This document shows positions 41,475-51,134 of a stretch of 64,000 nucleotides of DNA, piece by piece (the stretch's first letter is position 1; each line of letters starts with the position of its first letter). The notes under the pieces were generated by a model. The model was not told where the DNA came from. It saw only the letters and a program-made list of their open reading frames with translations, and made no database searches. The position numbers and the translations under genes were made by a program. Source of the stretch: Pseudomonas umsongensis (GTDB taxonomy: Bacteria > Pseudomonadota > Gammaproteobacteria > Pseudomonadales > Pseudomonadaceae); NCBI RefSeq assembly GCF_002236105.1, contig NZ_NIWU01000004.1, positions 62,001 through 126,000 of the forward strand, written 5' to 3'.

Positions 41475-42380
41475 TCACGCAATCCACTTGCGATCCCCGG
41501 TAAAACTGATGGTCAGCCACCTCGCCGCATCAGGTTTGCCGAGCTTCGCGGAGATCTCCTCTCGTAGCGCATCCAGTTGCACCACGCTGCGCAGCGGATA
41601 ATTTGTCGGCAACACGATGTGAATCTCGATAAAACACGCCCGACCGTGCTTCTGCACGTAGGAAATATAGTCGTCGAAACCATGCTCGATCTTCGCCTCT
41701 TCCATCACCTGGCGCACCTTGTCGTCCAGTTGATCCGGGGCGATTCCCAGCACATCGCGTAACGCCGGGCCGATGATCTTGAACGCCGGAGGGAGCATGC
41801 CCAGGGCCAGCAGAATCAGAATCATCGGGTCGACATACAACGCCCATTTTTCGTAGCCCTGGGTCTTTAGCAACAGCGCAATAAGAAAGCTCACCAACAG
41901 GCCGGCCGAGAGCATCGCGTCCACCAGCCAACTGATGTTGTCGAACTGGATCAGCGATGACTTGAGCGTGCGATTTCGATGGCGAACGTAGAAAAAGTAA
42001 ATGAGCTCGACGACGGTGAATACCGCCGCGTAGAAGATCACCAAGCCAAGCTCGACATCGCGTCCACCACTGATGATGCCGAACACTCCGTTGAGAAAGG
42101 CATAAATGGCCACCAGCAACAGGAAACTGCCTTCGATCACCAGCACCATGGGTTCCAGGTGCCAGGAGCCGAACTGGAAGCGTTGATTGCTTTCCTTGGC
42201 GATCAGCCTGGCGGTGATCAGCATCAGGACCTTGATGAAGGTTGCAACCAGCGAAAAGAATCCATCGAACAGGATGGATTGGGCACCCGAGGCAAACCCG
42301 GTGATGATCCCGGCGAATGTCACCACCAGCATCAGGAAGGTCGATTGCTTGAGCAGCGCCTGCTCGCCTCGATTGCTCAC
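41475..42380 (-). CDS. Cation diffusion facilitator family transporter
   Basis: A 301-aa inner-membrane protein with about six helices and a cytoplasmic C-terminal domain. CDF features are GFASGAQSILFDGFFSLVATFI in helix 2 and FDNISWLVDAMLSAG in helix 5, each with an Asp at the usual metal-site position, although the partner residues differ from the zinc-type HxxxD. The C-terminus (ACFIEIHIVLPTN) looks like the CDF dimerisation domain. It may export iron, zinc or manganese; metal unknown. Confidence 0.85.
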   Translation of the reverse strand: MSNRGEQALLKQSTFLMLVVTFAGIITGFASGAQSILFDGFFSLVATFIKVLMLITARLIAKESNQRFQFGSWHLEPMVLVIEGSFLLLVAIYAFLNGVFGIISGGRDVELGLVIFYAAVFTVVELIYFFYVRHRNRTLKSSLIQFDNISWLVDAMLSAGLLVSFLIALLLKTQGYEKWALYVDPMILILLALGMLPPAFKIIGPALRDVLGIAPDQLDDKVRQVMEEAKIEHGFDDYISYVQKHGRACFIEIHIVLPTNYPLRSVVQLDALREEISAKLGKPDAARWLTISFTGDRKWIA

Positions 42381-42470
42381 AAGGTCTCCTCGAAAACCTT
42401 GAACCGCAGGGCGCGGCGAGGTTGTTGGATGAGGAGTCTAGCTGATGTCTTGTATTGCCAGTTCCGGCCC

Positions 42471-42563
42471 TTTCGCGGGCAAGCCCGCTCCCACAGTGGA
42501 TCAAGGTGCACACAAGTTTTGTGGACGACACAAAATCCTGTGGGAGCGGGCTTGCCCGCGAAA
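42471..42563. repeat. REP doublet, GTGGGAGCGGGCTTGCCCGC type
   Basis: Inverted arms TCGCGGGCAAGCCCGCTCCC and complement lie around a 45-bp spacer, between the CDF gene and the SDR gene stop. Related to 48077 and 57744. Confidence 0.85.
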
Positions 42564-42578
42564 AGCCGTGACTCGGTC

Positions 42579-43340
42579 TTAAGACTTACGCTCAATCGCA
42601 AACCCGGCCCAGGTCTGGCTCACCGGCATCAGCTCGACGCTGTTGATGTTGATGTGCGCCGGGGCATTGAGGACCCAGAAAATGGTCTCGGCAATGTCTT
42701 GCGGCTGGATCGGGTCGGCACCCGCATAGGTGGCGTTGTAACGCTCCTGGTCACCGGCAAAGCGCACCAGAGAGAACTCGCTTTCGCACAGGCCCGGTTC
42801 GATGTTGCTGACCCGCACGCCGGTGCCCTGGAGGTCACAGCGCAGGTTCAGGGAGAACTGTTTGACGAACGCCTTGCTCGCGCCATACACATGGCTGCCC
42901 GGGTAGGGGTAGTTGCCGGCAATGGAGCCGAGGTTGACGATACCGGCGCCGCGACCATGAGCGATCAGGCGTGGCAGCAGCAGGCGGGTGCTGTACATCA
43001 GGCCTTTGACGTTGGTATCGACCATGGTGTCCCAATCGTCCAGGTCGCATTTGGGCGCCGGATCGACCCCCAAGGCCAGGCCAGCATTGTTGATAAGTCC
43101 ACGCAGCTTGGCGAAGGATGGCGGCAGGTTCGCAATGGCTTCTTCCATGGCCTTGCGGTCACGCACATCAAGCACCAGCCCGTGCACCTCGGTCTGCTTC
43201 GACAGTTCGGCGCACAGGGCGTTAAGGCGCTCTTCACGACGCCCTGTCAGCACCAGTTTCCAGCCGGCCTCGGCAAAACGACGGGCACAGGCTTCACCGA
43301 AACCGGAAGTCGCGCCGGTAATAAACAGGGTGTTGGACAT
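42579..43340 (-). CDS. SDR family oxidoreductase, YdfG-like
   Basis: A 253-aa classical short-chain dehydrogenase. The NADP-binding TGATSGFGEACARRFAEAG lies at residues 8-26, NNAG at about 85, and catalytic Ser and Tyr-x3-Lys in NLGSIAGNY and YGASKAF. It resembles E. coli YdfG, which oxidises 3-hydroxy acids and serine-type substrates with NADP+. The start at 43340 is preceded by GGAGAACACC. A long upstream extension of the frame covers the DnaA-box region and is rejected. Confidence 0.9.
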   Translation of the reverse strand: MSNTLFITGATSGFGEACARRFAEAGWKLVLTGRREERLNALCAELSKQTEVHGLVLDVRDRKAMEEAIANLPPSFAKLRGLINNAGLALGVDPAPKCDLDDWDTMVDTNVKGLMYSTRLLLPRLIAHGRGAGIVNLGSIAGNYPYPGSHVYGASKAFVKQFSLNLRCDLQGTGVRVSNIEPGLCESEFSLVRFAGDQERYNATYAGADPIQPQDIAETIFWVLNAPAHININSVELMPVSQTWAGFAIERKS

Positions 43341-43503
43341 GGTGTTCTCCTTGCTACGGCTGATCGGCAGCCATTGGAATAGAAAATCAGCAGGCAGCAT
43401 GCCCGGCCTTGCGCACAGCGGCAACCGGCGCGCTATCTGTACAAAAAACGAACAAAACTTGCAACGCCTTGCCGGCCGTGGCTTGCAGCCATATGCACGC
43501 ACC

Positions 43504-43887
43504 TTATCCACAGCCCCATCCACACATTCCGGGGGCAAGTGGAAAAGCTGAAAGCCGCTATCCACAAGGCTTTGCGGGCCGATTTGAAACTTTTTTGCTT
43601 GACCCCAATCGGCCTGCTGTGTAGCCCAGGGTCATTTTCCCGACCGCGCGGTCAATCCAGCGATGGCGCCAAGCCAGTAACTACGGCCCTCAGCCAAGTC
43701 TTTCCAGAGTTTAACCACAGACTTATCCACAGGCTTGTTCACTGCATTCAGGCGCTCTTTTCACCCTAAGAAAAAGGTTGACAACGCTGCCTTGAAGACA
43801 AGAAAAAGCGCCTGATCAAAAAACAACCATCGCGCTGCAAGCCACGGATTCAAAGGCGCTCAGCCAGCTACTCCCACGTTATTCACA
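43504..43887 (+). promoter_or_regulatory. Cluster of DnaA-box-like sequences
   Basis: Two perfect consensus boxes TTATCCACA occur at 43504-43512 and 43723-43731. Three one-mismatch boxes occur at 43558-43566 (CTATCCACA), 43711-43719 (TTAACCACA) and 43879-43887 (TTATTCACA), and a two-mismatch box at 43516-43524 (CCATCCACA). All face the same way. There is no dnaA/dnaN neighbourhood, so this is not the chromosome origin; a DnaA-titrating or reactivating locus is one option. Confidence 0.5.
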
Positions 43888-44018
43888 GCCAGTTCCACAG
43901 CAAACGGGGACAAGTCAAAACCATGATAAAACAACAATTTGCAGCGGCTTTATGTCGCGCTTTCAGAGGTCGACAATTTTGTTTTCCACAATTTCACTTT
44001 ACCTCACACCACCGCTCT

Positions 44019-44112
44019 TGTAGGAGCTGCCGCAGGCTGCGATCTTTTGATCTTGATTCTTAAAAAACAAGATCAAAAGGTCGCAGCCTCGTTTCACTCG
44101 ACAGCTCCTACC
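44019..44112. repeat. REP palindrome, AGGAGCTGCCGCAGGCTGCG type
   Basis: TAGGAGCTGCCGCAGGCTGC runs into GATCTTTTGATCTTG, with a partly decayed inverse copy ending AGCTCCTA. Same family as 17872 and 28903. Confidence 0.8.
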
Positions 44113-44132
44113 AGCTTTTACAGGGGCGAAAA

Positions 44133-44161
44133 AAAACGCCCTGATCTCGTCAGGGCGTTTT
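44133..44161 (-). terminator. Rho-independent terminator of the livKHMGF operon
   Basis: On the minus strand AAAACGCCCTGA pairs with TCAGGGCGTTTT across a 5-nt loop and is followed by eight Ts. It lies 17 bp beyond the livF stop. Confidence 0.92.
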
Positions 44162-44177
44162 CATTGGACGCTAAGGT

Positions 44178-44894
44178 TTAGTGCCCGCCAAGATAAGCGT
44201 TGCGCACATCTTCGTTGACCAACAACTCCTTCCCTGTACCGCTCATGCGAATCTCGCCGTTGACCATCACATAGGCTCGGTCCGACAGGCGCAGCGCGTG
44301 GTTGGCGTTCTGCTCGACCAGGAAAATGGTCATGCCGGTCTTGGCCAGCTCCCGCAGCGTCGCGAAGATCTGCTTGACCACAATGGGCGCCAACCCAAGG
44401 CTCGGCTCATCGAGCAACAGCAATTTCGGCCGGCTCATCAGGGCTCGTGCGATGGCCAGCATCTGCTGCTCGCCACCCGACATGGTCATCGCCCGCTGGG
44501 TGCGTCGCTCCTCAAGGCGCGGGAACAGCTTGAACATGCGTTGCATGTCTTCCTTGGCGTACTTGTCGCCGATGGGGATGGTGCCCATCAACAGGTTTTC
44601 CTCGACGGTCATGTCGGGGAACACCCGCCGTCCTTCCGGCGACTGGGCAATGCCGTTGGAGGCGATGTAGTGCGACGACTTGTGGGTGATGTCCACGCCC
44701 TGGTAAAGGATCTGTCCGTCCGCCGCGCGTGGCTGACCGAAGATCGACATCAGCAGGGTCGACTTGCCGGCGCCGTTGGAGCCAATCAGGCTGACGGTCT
44801 CCCCTTCGTTTATGTGCAGCGAGACATTCTTCAGGGCCTGGATGGGCCCGTAGAACACGTCCAGGTCCTTGAGTTCGAGGATGGGTTTGCTCAT
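44178..44894 (-). CDS. livF: Branched-chain amino acid-type ABC transporter ATPase LivF
   Basis: A 238-aa HAAT-family ATPase. Walker A is GSNGAGKSTL, the signature is MSGGEQQMLAIARAL, Walker B is LLLLDEPSLGLAPI, and the switch region is FLVEQNANHAL. The start overlaps the livG stop. It is the last gene of the five-gene operon, followed by a strong terminator. The substrate class is inferred from the family; PAO1 carries a similar operon at PA4909-PA4913 besides its main bra system (from memory), so this may be a paralogous transporter. Confidence 0.92.
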   Translation of the reverse strand: MSKPILELKDLDVFYGPIQALKNVSLHINEGETVSLIGSNGAGKSTLLMSIFGQPRAADGQILYQGVDITHKSSHYIASNGIAQSPEGRRVFPDMTVEENLLMGTIPIGDKYAKEDMQRMFKLFPRLEERRTQRAMTMSGGEQQMLAIARALMSRPKLLLLDEPSLGLAPIVVKQIFATLRELAKTGMTIFLVEQNANHALRLSDRAYVMVNGEIRMSGTGKELLVNEDVRNAYLGGH

Positions 44895-45763
44895 ACCACC
44901 TCCTCTTCATCGGCACCCAGGTAGGCGGCAATCACTTTCGGGTCGTTGCGAATCGCATCGGGACCGCCCTCGGCGATCACGACGCCGTGGTCCAGCACCA
45001 CAATGTGGTCGGAAATACTCATTACCATGCCCATGTCGTGTTCGATCAGCACTACGGTCAGATCATGCTCGTCGCGCAGCAGCCGGATCATCGCGCTCAG
45101 CGCTTCGGTTTCCTGAGGGTTGAGGCCGGCGGCCGGTTCGTCGAGGCAGATGATCTGCGGACGGGTGCACATGGCCCGGGCGATTTCCAGACGACGTTGC
45201 TGGCCGTAGGACAGCTCACCGGCCAGGCGGTTGGCGCAGTCCACCAGGTCCACCACTTCCAGCCAATAGAAGGCGTGGTCCAGCGCATCGCTTTCGGCCT
45301 TGCGGTAGCCCTTGGTGTTGAGGATGCCCGCCAGCAGATTGCGGTTGACCCACATGTGCTGGGCCACCAGCAGGTTTTCCAGCACCGACATTTCCTTGAA
45401 CAGGCGAATGTTCTGGAACGTCCGCGCCAGCCCGGCGCGGTTCACCAGGTGGGTGCCGCCGAACATCTTGTAGCGCAGGCGACTGATAAAGCTTTTTGGC
45501 GAGACGAAATCGGTAGGCTTGAACGGTTCGCCGAGCATTTTGATGACGTTGGTTCGCTGCCCCCGCACGTTCAGTTCGATCTTGCCACCGGAGGCCTTGT
45601 AGAACCCGGTCAGGCAGTTGAACACTGTGGTCTTGCCGGCGCCGTTCGGGCCGATCAGGGCGAAGATCGAGTTGCGCTTGACCTTCAGGCTGACATCATT
45701 CAACGCCTTGATGCCGCCGAAGTGCATCATCAGCTTCTCTACGGAGAGTACGACTTCGCTCAT
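44891..45763 (-). CDS. livG: Branched-chain amino acid-type ABC transporter ATPase LivG
   Basis: A 290-aa HAAT-family ATPase. Walker A is GPNGAGKTTVFNCLTGFY, the signature is LSYGQQRRLEIARA, Walker B is IICLDEPAAGLNPQE, and the switch is VLIEHDMGMVMSI. It has the LivG-specific insertion between Walker A and signature (SRLRYKMFGGTHLVNRAGL). It overlaps livM and livF by four bases each, so it is translationally coupled. Confidence 0.93.
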   Translation of the reverse strand: MSEVVLSVEKLMMHFGGIKALNDVSLKVKRNSIFALIGPNGAGKTTVFNCLTGFYKASGGKIELNVRGQRTNVIKMLGEPFKPTDFVSPKSFISRLRYKMFGGTHLVNRAGLARTFQNIRLFKEMSVLENLLVAQHMWVNRNLLAGILNTKGYRKAESDALDHAFYWLEVVDLVDCANRLAGELSYGQQRRLEIARAMCTRPQIICLDEPAAGLNPQETEALSAMIRLLRDEHDLTVVLIEHDMGMVMSISDHIVVLDHGVVIAEGGPDAIRNDPKVIAAYLGADEEEVV

Positions 45764-47043
45764 GGCGCTACTCCTTTACGCGGGGTCACACCGGTACGGC
45801 TGATTCGAATCAGGCCGCGCGGTCGCCATATCATCATCAACACCATCAGGATGCCGAACAGCAAAACGCGGTATTCGGCGAAGCCACGCAGCAGTTCCGG
45901 AGCAACGGTCAATACGAAGGCCGCAATCACCACGCCGATGGTCGAGCCCATGCCGCCGAGCACCACGATGGCGAGGATCAGGGCCGATTCGAAGAAGGTG
46001 AACGAGGTCGGGTTGACGAAACCCTGGTAGGTGGCGAAGAACACGCCAGCCAGGCCGGCCGTCGATGCGCCGATGGTGAATGCCGAGAGCTTGACCAGAA
46101 CGTGGTTCAGGCCCATGGAACGGCAGGCGATTTCATCCTCGCGCAGCGCTTCCCAGGCACGGCCGACGGGCATGCGGGTCAGGCGATGCTTGATGTACAA
46201 CACAGCCAATACCACCAGGAACAGTACCGCGTAGATGAAGTAGTACTTCACGTCCGGGTTGTAGGCGATGCCGAAGAACTCATGGAACGGCACGCCCCCG
46301 TCCTTCGCACGCTTGCCGAATTCCAGGCCGAAGAAGGTCGGCAGTGGTGCCGGCATACCGTTCGGACCACCGGTCAGGGACAGCCAGTTGTTGAGGATCA
46401 GGCGAATGATTTCACCGAAGCCCAGGGTCACGATCGCCAGATAGTCGCCGTGCAGGCGCAGCACCGGGAAACCGAGGATGCAACCGGCCAGCCCAGCGGT
46501 GATCGCCGCCAGCGGCAGCACCGTCCAGAAGCCCAGCCCCAGGTACTGATAACCGAGCGCAAGGCCATAGGCGCCGATGGCGTAGAACGCCACGTAACCC
46601 AGGTCGAGCAAGCCGGCCAGGCCCACTACGATGTTCAGCCCAAGCCCCAACAGCACATAGATCAGCCCGAGAATGACCACGCCCAGCAGGTAGGAGTTGG
46701 AGAAAAACGGGAACACCACGGCGATGACGATCACCAACGGGATGATCCAGCGCAACCGCGATTTGTAATCCGGCGCCAGCACATGCACCCCGGAACCCGT
46801 GCTTTCAAAACCTTCGAGGATGCTCAAGCCCTTGGGGGTTTGCAGGAACATGCTCAAGGCAAAGCGACCGGCCATGACAATGGCGACAATCCACGCCACG
46901 CGAGTGGTTTCCAGGTTGAAGCCGTAGCCATCGAGAACGACACCGACAATCGGCCCGAACACGATCAGGGCAATGAGGCCGGCAAGAATCGCGTCAACCA
47001 GACTTTTCTTGATATCAATGGTTTTTTTAGTGGTTGAGGACAT
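45760..47043 (-). CDS. livM: Branched-chain amino acid-type ABC transporter permease LivM
   Basis: A 427-aa inner-membrane permease with about ten helices. The family motif is VVGLAGLLDLGYVAFYAIGAYG; the EAA-like ATPase contact is GRAWEALREDEIACRSMGLNHV. About 110 N-terminal residues with two helices precede the LivM core, as usual for the longer proteobacterial LivM. It sits 3 bp after livH and overlaps livG. Confidence 0.93.
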   Translation of the reverse strand: MSSTTKKTIDIKKSLVDAILAGLIALIVFGPIVGVVLDGYGFNLETTRVAWIVAIVMAGRFALSMFLQTPKGLSILEGFESTGSGVHVLAPDYKSRLRWIIPLVIVIAVVFPFFSNSYLLGVVILGLIYVLLGLGLNIVVGLAGLLDLGYVAFYAIGAYGLALGYQYLGLGFWTVLPLAAITAGLAGCILGFPVLRLHGDYLAIVTLGFGEIIRLILNNWLSLTGGPNGMPAPLPTFFGLEFGKRAKDGGVPFHEFFGIAYNPDVKYYFIYAVLFLVVLAVLYIKHRLTRMPVGRAWEALREDEIACRSMGLNHVLVKLSAFTIGASTAGLAGVFFATYQGFVNPTSFTFFESALILAIVVLGGMGSTIGVVIAAFVLTVAPELLRGFAEYRVLLFGILMVLMMIWRPRGLIRISRTGVTPRKGVAP

Positions 47044-47046
47044 CGC

Positions 47047-47961
<915 letters not shown>

Positions 47962-48076
47962 AACGCAATCTCACGCAATGAGAACCTGTCCACCTGCCGG
48001 TGCGGTTCTTCTAAGGAAAATACAGATATACGTCGGAGCAATGTCAGCCACGATCAGCCCGGCCCACACCGTCCCC

Positions 48077-48166
48077 TGTGGGAGCTGGCTTGCCAGCGAT
48101 AGCGGTAGAACATTCGACAAAATTGTCTCCTGCAAGTCCGCCATCGCGGGCGAGCCCGCTCCCACA
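48077..48166. repeat. REP doublet between livK and livH
   Basis: GTGGGAGCTGGCTTGCCAGC and the inverted TCGCGGGCGAGCCCGCTCCC form a slightly diverged pair around a 42-bp spacer. The position between binding-protein and permease genes mirrors the REP between urtA and urtB. Confidence 0.8.
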
Positions 48167-48199
48167 AGGATCTGTGGGTTCAGGTGATTGAGTCAGCCC

Positions 48200-49333
48200 T
48201 TACTTCTGTTTTTCCAGCTGGTGGTATTTGCCATCCTTGTCCCACTGGTAAACCACGTAGTCGGAGACTTTCAGGTCGCCCTTGCTGTCCCAGGTCTTCT
48301 CGCCCATGACGGTCTTGACCGGATTTTTCTTCAGCCACGCAGCCGCTTCTTCGCCCTTGTTGGATTTGGCGCCGTTGAAGGCAGCCGCCAGGGTCTGCAC
48401 CGAAGCGTAGGCGTACAGGGTGTAGCCTTCAGGCTCGGTACCGGCCTTGCGGAAGGCGTCTACCACGGTCTTGCTGTCTGGCAGCAGGCGTGGGTCGGCA
48501 CCGAAGGTCATCAGCACGCCATCCACGAATTGCGGACCGCCTGCGGTGGTCACCAGTTCGTCGGTCACGATGCCGTCGTCGGACATGAACTTGACGTCTT
48601 TCAGGCCTTGTTCACGCAACTGGCGAACCAGAGGACCGGCTTCCGGGTGCAGGCCACCGAAGTAGACGACGTCAGCGCCGGCACCACGGATCTTGGTCAC
48701 GATGGTGCTGAAGTCTTTCTCGCCACGGGTCAGGCCTTCATACAGCACTGGCGTTACGCCGCGCTTGACCAACTGGGCCTTGGTGGCGTCAGCCAGGCCT
48801 TGGCCGTAGGTGTCCTTGTCGTGCAGAACCACGACCTTCTTGCCCTTGAGCACGTCGACGATGTAGTCGCCGGCCACGATGCCTTGCTGGTCGTCACGAC
48901 CGCACATGCGGAACATGGCGCTCAGGCCGCGTTCGGTCACCTGTGGGTTGGTGGAGCCTGGAGTGATGGCGATGATGCCCGCTTCGTCGTAGATCTCGGA
49001 AGCCGGGATGGTCGAGGAGGAGCAGAAGTGGCCAACCACGCCGGCGACTTTCTGGTTGGTCAGGTCCTTGGCGACCGTCACAGCCTGTTTAGGTTCGCAG
49101 GCGTCATCGCCCTTGACCAGTACGATTTTTTCCCCGTTCACGCCGCCCGCTGCGTTGACCGCATCGGCTGCTGCCTGTGCACCCTTCATGTACTGCTCGC
49201 CAAATGCCGCATTGGCGCCCGTCATTGGACCCGCTACGCCGATCTTGATGTCAGCCTGAGCAAACGCAGAAACACCCAAAGCAGCTGCCACTGCGAGGGC
49301 CAGAAAGCCTTTCTTGTAAAACGTCTGGGACAT
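48200..49333 (-). CDS. livK: Branched-chain amino acid-type ABC substrate-binding protein LivK
   Basis: A 377-aa periplasmic binding protein. The signal peptide is MSQTFYKKGFLALAVAAALGVSAFA; the mature protein begins DIKIGVAGPMTGANAAFGEQ. Ligand-pocket motifs include GHFCSSSTIPASEIYDEAG and VVYFGGLHPEAGPLVRQLR, typical of LivJ/BraC. The start at 49333 is chosen because an in-frame ATGGAG upstream supplies the Shine-Dalgarno. It is first in livKHMGF and lies downstream of a sigma-54 element, implying nitrogen or carbon-nitrogen control. Confidence 0.93.
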   Translation of the reverse strand: MSQTFYKKGFLALAVAAALGVSAFAQADIKIGVAGPMTGANAAFGEQYMKGAQAAADAVNAAGGVNGEKIVLVKGDDACEPKQAVTVAKDLTNQKVAGVVGHFCSSSTIPASEIYDEAGIIAITPGSTNPQVTERGLSAMFRMCGRDDQQGIVAGDYIVDVLKGKKVVVLHDKDTYGQGLADATKAQLVKRGVTPVLYEGLTRGEKDFSTIVTKIRGAGADVVYFGGLHPEAGPLVRQLREQGLKDVKFMSDDGIVTDELVTTAGGPQFVDGVLMTFGADPRLLPDSKTVVDAFRKAGTEPEGYTLYAYASVQTLAAAFNGAKSNKGEEAAAWLKKNPVKTVMGEKTWDSKGDLKVSDYVVYQWDKDGKYHQLEKQK

Positions 49334-49388
49334 GAGGTGGTGCTCCATGGTTTTTTTAATTGGCACTGCGACTTCACTGATTGCTCAG

Positions 49389-49404
49389 AGCAAGGGCCGT
49401 GCCA
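49389..49404 (-). promoter_or_regulatory. Sigma-54 promoter of livKHMGF
   Basis: The minus strand reads TGGCACGGCCCTTGCT, an exact match to TGGCACG-N4-TTGCW with the correct 12-bp GG-GC offset. Transcription would start near 49377, giving a leader of about 45 nt before livK. It is the best sigma-54 match in the window. Confidence 0.85.
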
Positions 49405-49602
49405 TCGGTTTTTTATTCTTAAAAAAGTCGCTGCTTTATTCTTATTTCGACTATCTCGGGCCCATTTTCATTGGGCGTGCAACCGTCTAAACCGCGGAAG
49501 GTAAAACCATTATTTTTTTGAGGCGCAACCCGCCCGCGCCATCATTGCAACCGCGGCACTAAACGACGTGCAACCAGCCTGTAACAACGTGCGTCACCGA
49601 AG

Positions 49603-49619
49603 TGCACACTGCTGGTGCG
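49603..49619. promoter_or_regulatory. Candidate NtrC-binding site upstream of livK
   Basis: TGCACACTGCTGGTGCG matches TGCACC-N5-GGTGCA at 10 of 12 positions. It lies about 200 bp upstream of the livK sigma-54 element. Another enhancer-binding protein could use the same region. Confidence 0.4.
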
Positions 49620-49695
49620 GGACTGCTACAACCCGCACCACTACAGGCTAGCTGCTGATCAAAAAAGCGCCGCTTTCAACAGCAAAAATCAACAT

Positions 49696-50979
49696 TCAGA
49701 TCACGATCCGCAGGCACTGGCCTGCGTGATACAGCGAAAAACCGGCCTCGTATAAACAACTACGCAATCCCACCCCTGCCAGTGGCTGCATTGGAGCGAA
49801 GGGAATGGGTAGCGCTTGAGGATTTCCGTTACACAAATAATCGGCGAATGCCTTGCCAACCACCGTCCCGGTGGTCACGCCCCGACCGTTGTAGCCGGTC
49901 ACTGCCACTATTCCGGGTGCCGGTTCGAACAGGCGCATCAAGTGATCCGGGGTGAAGGCGATGCGCCCCGTCCAGGTGCACTCCCACTCCACCGGCTTGA
50001 GGTAAGGAAAGTAATGTTGCTGCACGCGATCGGCCCAGGCCTTGAGAAACCAGGCCGGTTTCTGATTGCCATTGCCGAGACTGCCAAGCAGCAGGCGCCC
50101 GTCCTTGTCCCGGCGAATACTGCTGAGCACCTGGCGGGTGTCCCAGGAACCCTGGCCACCGGGCAAGATTTGCCGGGCCGCGTCTTCGGTCAGCGGGACC
50201 GAGGCCACCTGATAGTAATAACCGGGGAAGAAATTGCGTCGCAACTCGGTCCAGTCACCTTCGGTGTAGGCATTGGAAGCGATCACCACTTGCTCGGCCA
50301 GGACCGACCCCTGCGCAGTTTGCACCGACCAGCGTTGCCCCTGCCGTTCGAGGCGGGTCACCGGGGAATGATCGAACAACTGACCGCCCAGGCCCATTGC
50401 CGCCTTGGCCAAGCCGGTGGTGTAAGCCATCGGGTTGAGCGTGCCAGCACGACGATCGAGCAATGCCGCGGCGATTTTCTTGGTGCCTGTCGCTTGCTCA
50501 CACGCTTTACCGGTCAGCAATTCGACGGGGGCGCCACGGCGCTTCCATTGTTCTTCACGACTGCGCAAGTCAGCTTCGCCACGGGCGTTGTGCCCCATGT
50601 GCAATGTGCCTTCGCGGCGCAACTGGCAATCGATGTTGTACTTGTCCACAAGGCTGAACACCAATGAAGGTGCTGCGCCGAGCATTCGGTTGAGCTGACT
50701 GCCGACGGCCTCGCCAAACCCGGCTTCGATCTCGTCCGGGGGAATCCACATGCCGGCATTGACCAGCCCGACGTTGCGCCCCGAACCGCCGTGGCCTGCG
50801 CGGTGTGCTTCGAGCACGCACACCGTTTTGCCCTGCTCCAACAAATGCACCGCCGCCGACAGCCCGGTAAAACCTGCGCCAATGACGCAGACATCGACTT
50901 TCACCTCACCCTTGAGCGCCGAGTTGTCGGGCCTTTGCGGCGTCAGTTTTTCCCACAGACACTCTTCGCGTAACGGCAT
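49696..50979 (-). CDS. amaA: FAD-dependent amine oxidoreductase, likely L-pipecolate oxidase AmaA
   Basis: A 427-aa DAO-type flavoprotein. The N-terminal FAD-binding motif is VDVCVIGAGFTGLSAAVHLLEQG (GxGxxG), followed by GGSGRNVGLVNAGMW. The C-terminal substrate domain has GRIAFTPDHLMRL and GYNGRGVTTGT. Next to an ALDH of the amaB type it matches P. putida AmaA, which oxidises L-pipecolate to piperideine-6-carboxylate in D-lysine breakdown. The start at 50979 has GGAG. The longer frame to 51012 is rejected. Function depends on context, because gamma-glutamylputrescine oxidases look similar. Confidence 0.75.
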   Translation of the reverse strand: MPLREECLWEKLTPQRPDNSALKGEVKVDVCVIGAGFTGLSAAVHLLEQGKTVCVLEAHRAGHGGSGRNVGLVNAGMWIPPDEIEAGFGEAVGSQLNRMLGAAPSLVFSLVDKYNIDCQLRREGTLHMGHNARGEADLRSREEQWKRRGAPVELLTGKACEQATGTKKIAAALLDRRAGTLNPMAYTTGLAKAAMGLGGQLFDHSPVTRLERQGQRWSVQTAQGSVLAEQVVIASNAYTEGDWTELRRNFFPGYYYQVASVPLTEDAARQILPGGQGSWDTRQVLSSIRRDKDGRLLLGSLGNGNQKPAWFLKAWADRVQQHYFPYLKPVEWECTWTGRIAFTPDHLMRLFEPAPGIVAVTGYNGRGVTTGTVVGKAFADYLCNGNPQALPIPFAPMQPLAGVGLRSCLYEAGFSLYHAGQCLRIVI

Positions 50980-51021
50980 TGCCAGACTCCAACGGAAACC
51001 TAACCAACACACACAAATCAG

Positions 51022-51111
51022 TGTGGGAGCGAGCCTGCTCGCGAAAGCGGTTTATCAGTCACCGTTGATGTCGACTGACAGATTGCATTCGCGAGCAGGC
51101 TCGCTCCCACA
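51022..51111. repeat. REP doublet between amaB and amaA
   Basis: Arms GTGGGAGCGAGCCTGCTCGC and complement are separated by about 43 bp. Same family as 2295 and 40118. Confidence 0.85.
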
Positions 51112-51134
51112 GGGATCACTGCCTCACTGAAATA

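Larger units (their letters stand above)
43341..44177. other. 837-bp gene-free interval with a DnaA-box cluster, REP and terminator
   Basis: No convincing gene is present; short ORFs here lack ribosome sites and coding bias. The left half holds DnaA-box-like 9-mers (43504-43887, listed separately) and short A+T-rich runs. The right part contains a REP palindrome and the livF terminator. Confidence 0.8.
49334..49695. other. 362-bp regulatory interval upstream of livK
   Basis: It contains the livK sigma-54 promoter, a candidate NtrC site, and a 9-bp hairpin TGGTGCGGG / CCCGCACCA (49613-49640). The part nearest 49696 follows the amaA stop on the same strand and shows no good terminator. No gene was recognised. 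Confidence 0.6.

Noticed and set aside
41979..43382. 467-codon forward frame opposite the CDF and SDR genes
   Set aside because: It passes through a REP doublet and lies antisense to two well-supported genes.
43441..43780. Chromosomal replication origin
   Set aside because: DnaA boxes are present but dnaA, dnaN, recF, gyrB and rpmH are not nearby and no long A+T-rich unwinding element is evident.
48188..49504. 438-codon forward frame opposite livK
   Set aside because: Antisense shadow of a GC-rich gene; no ribosome site or domain.
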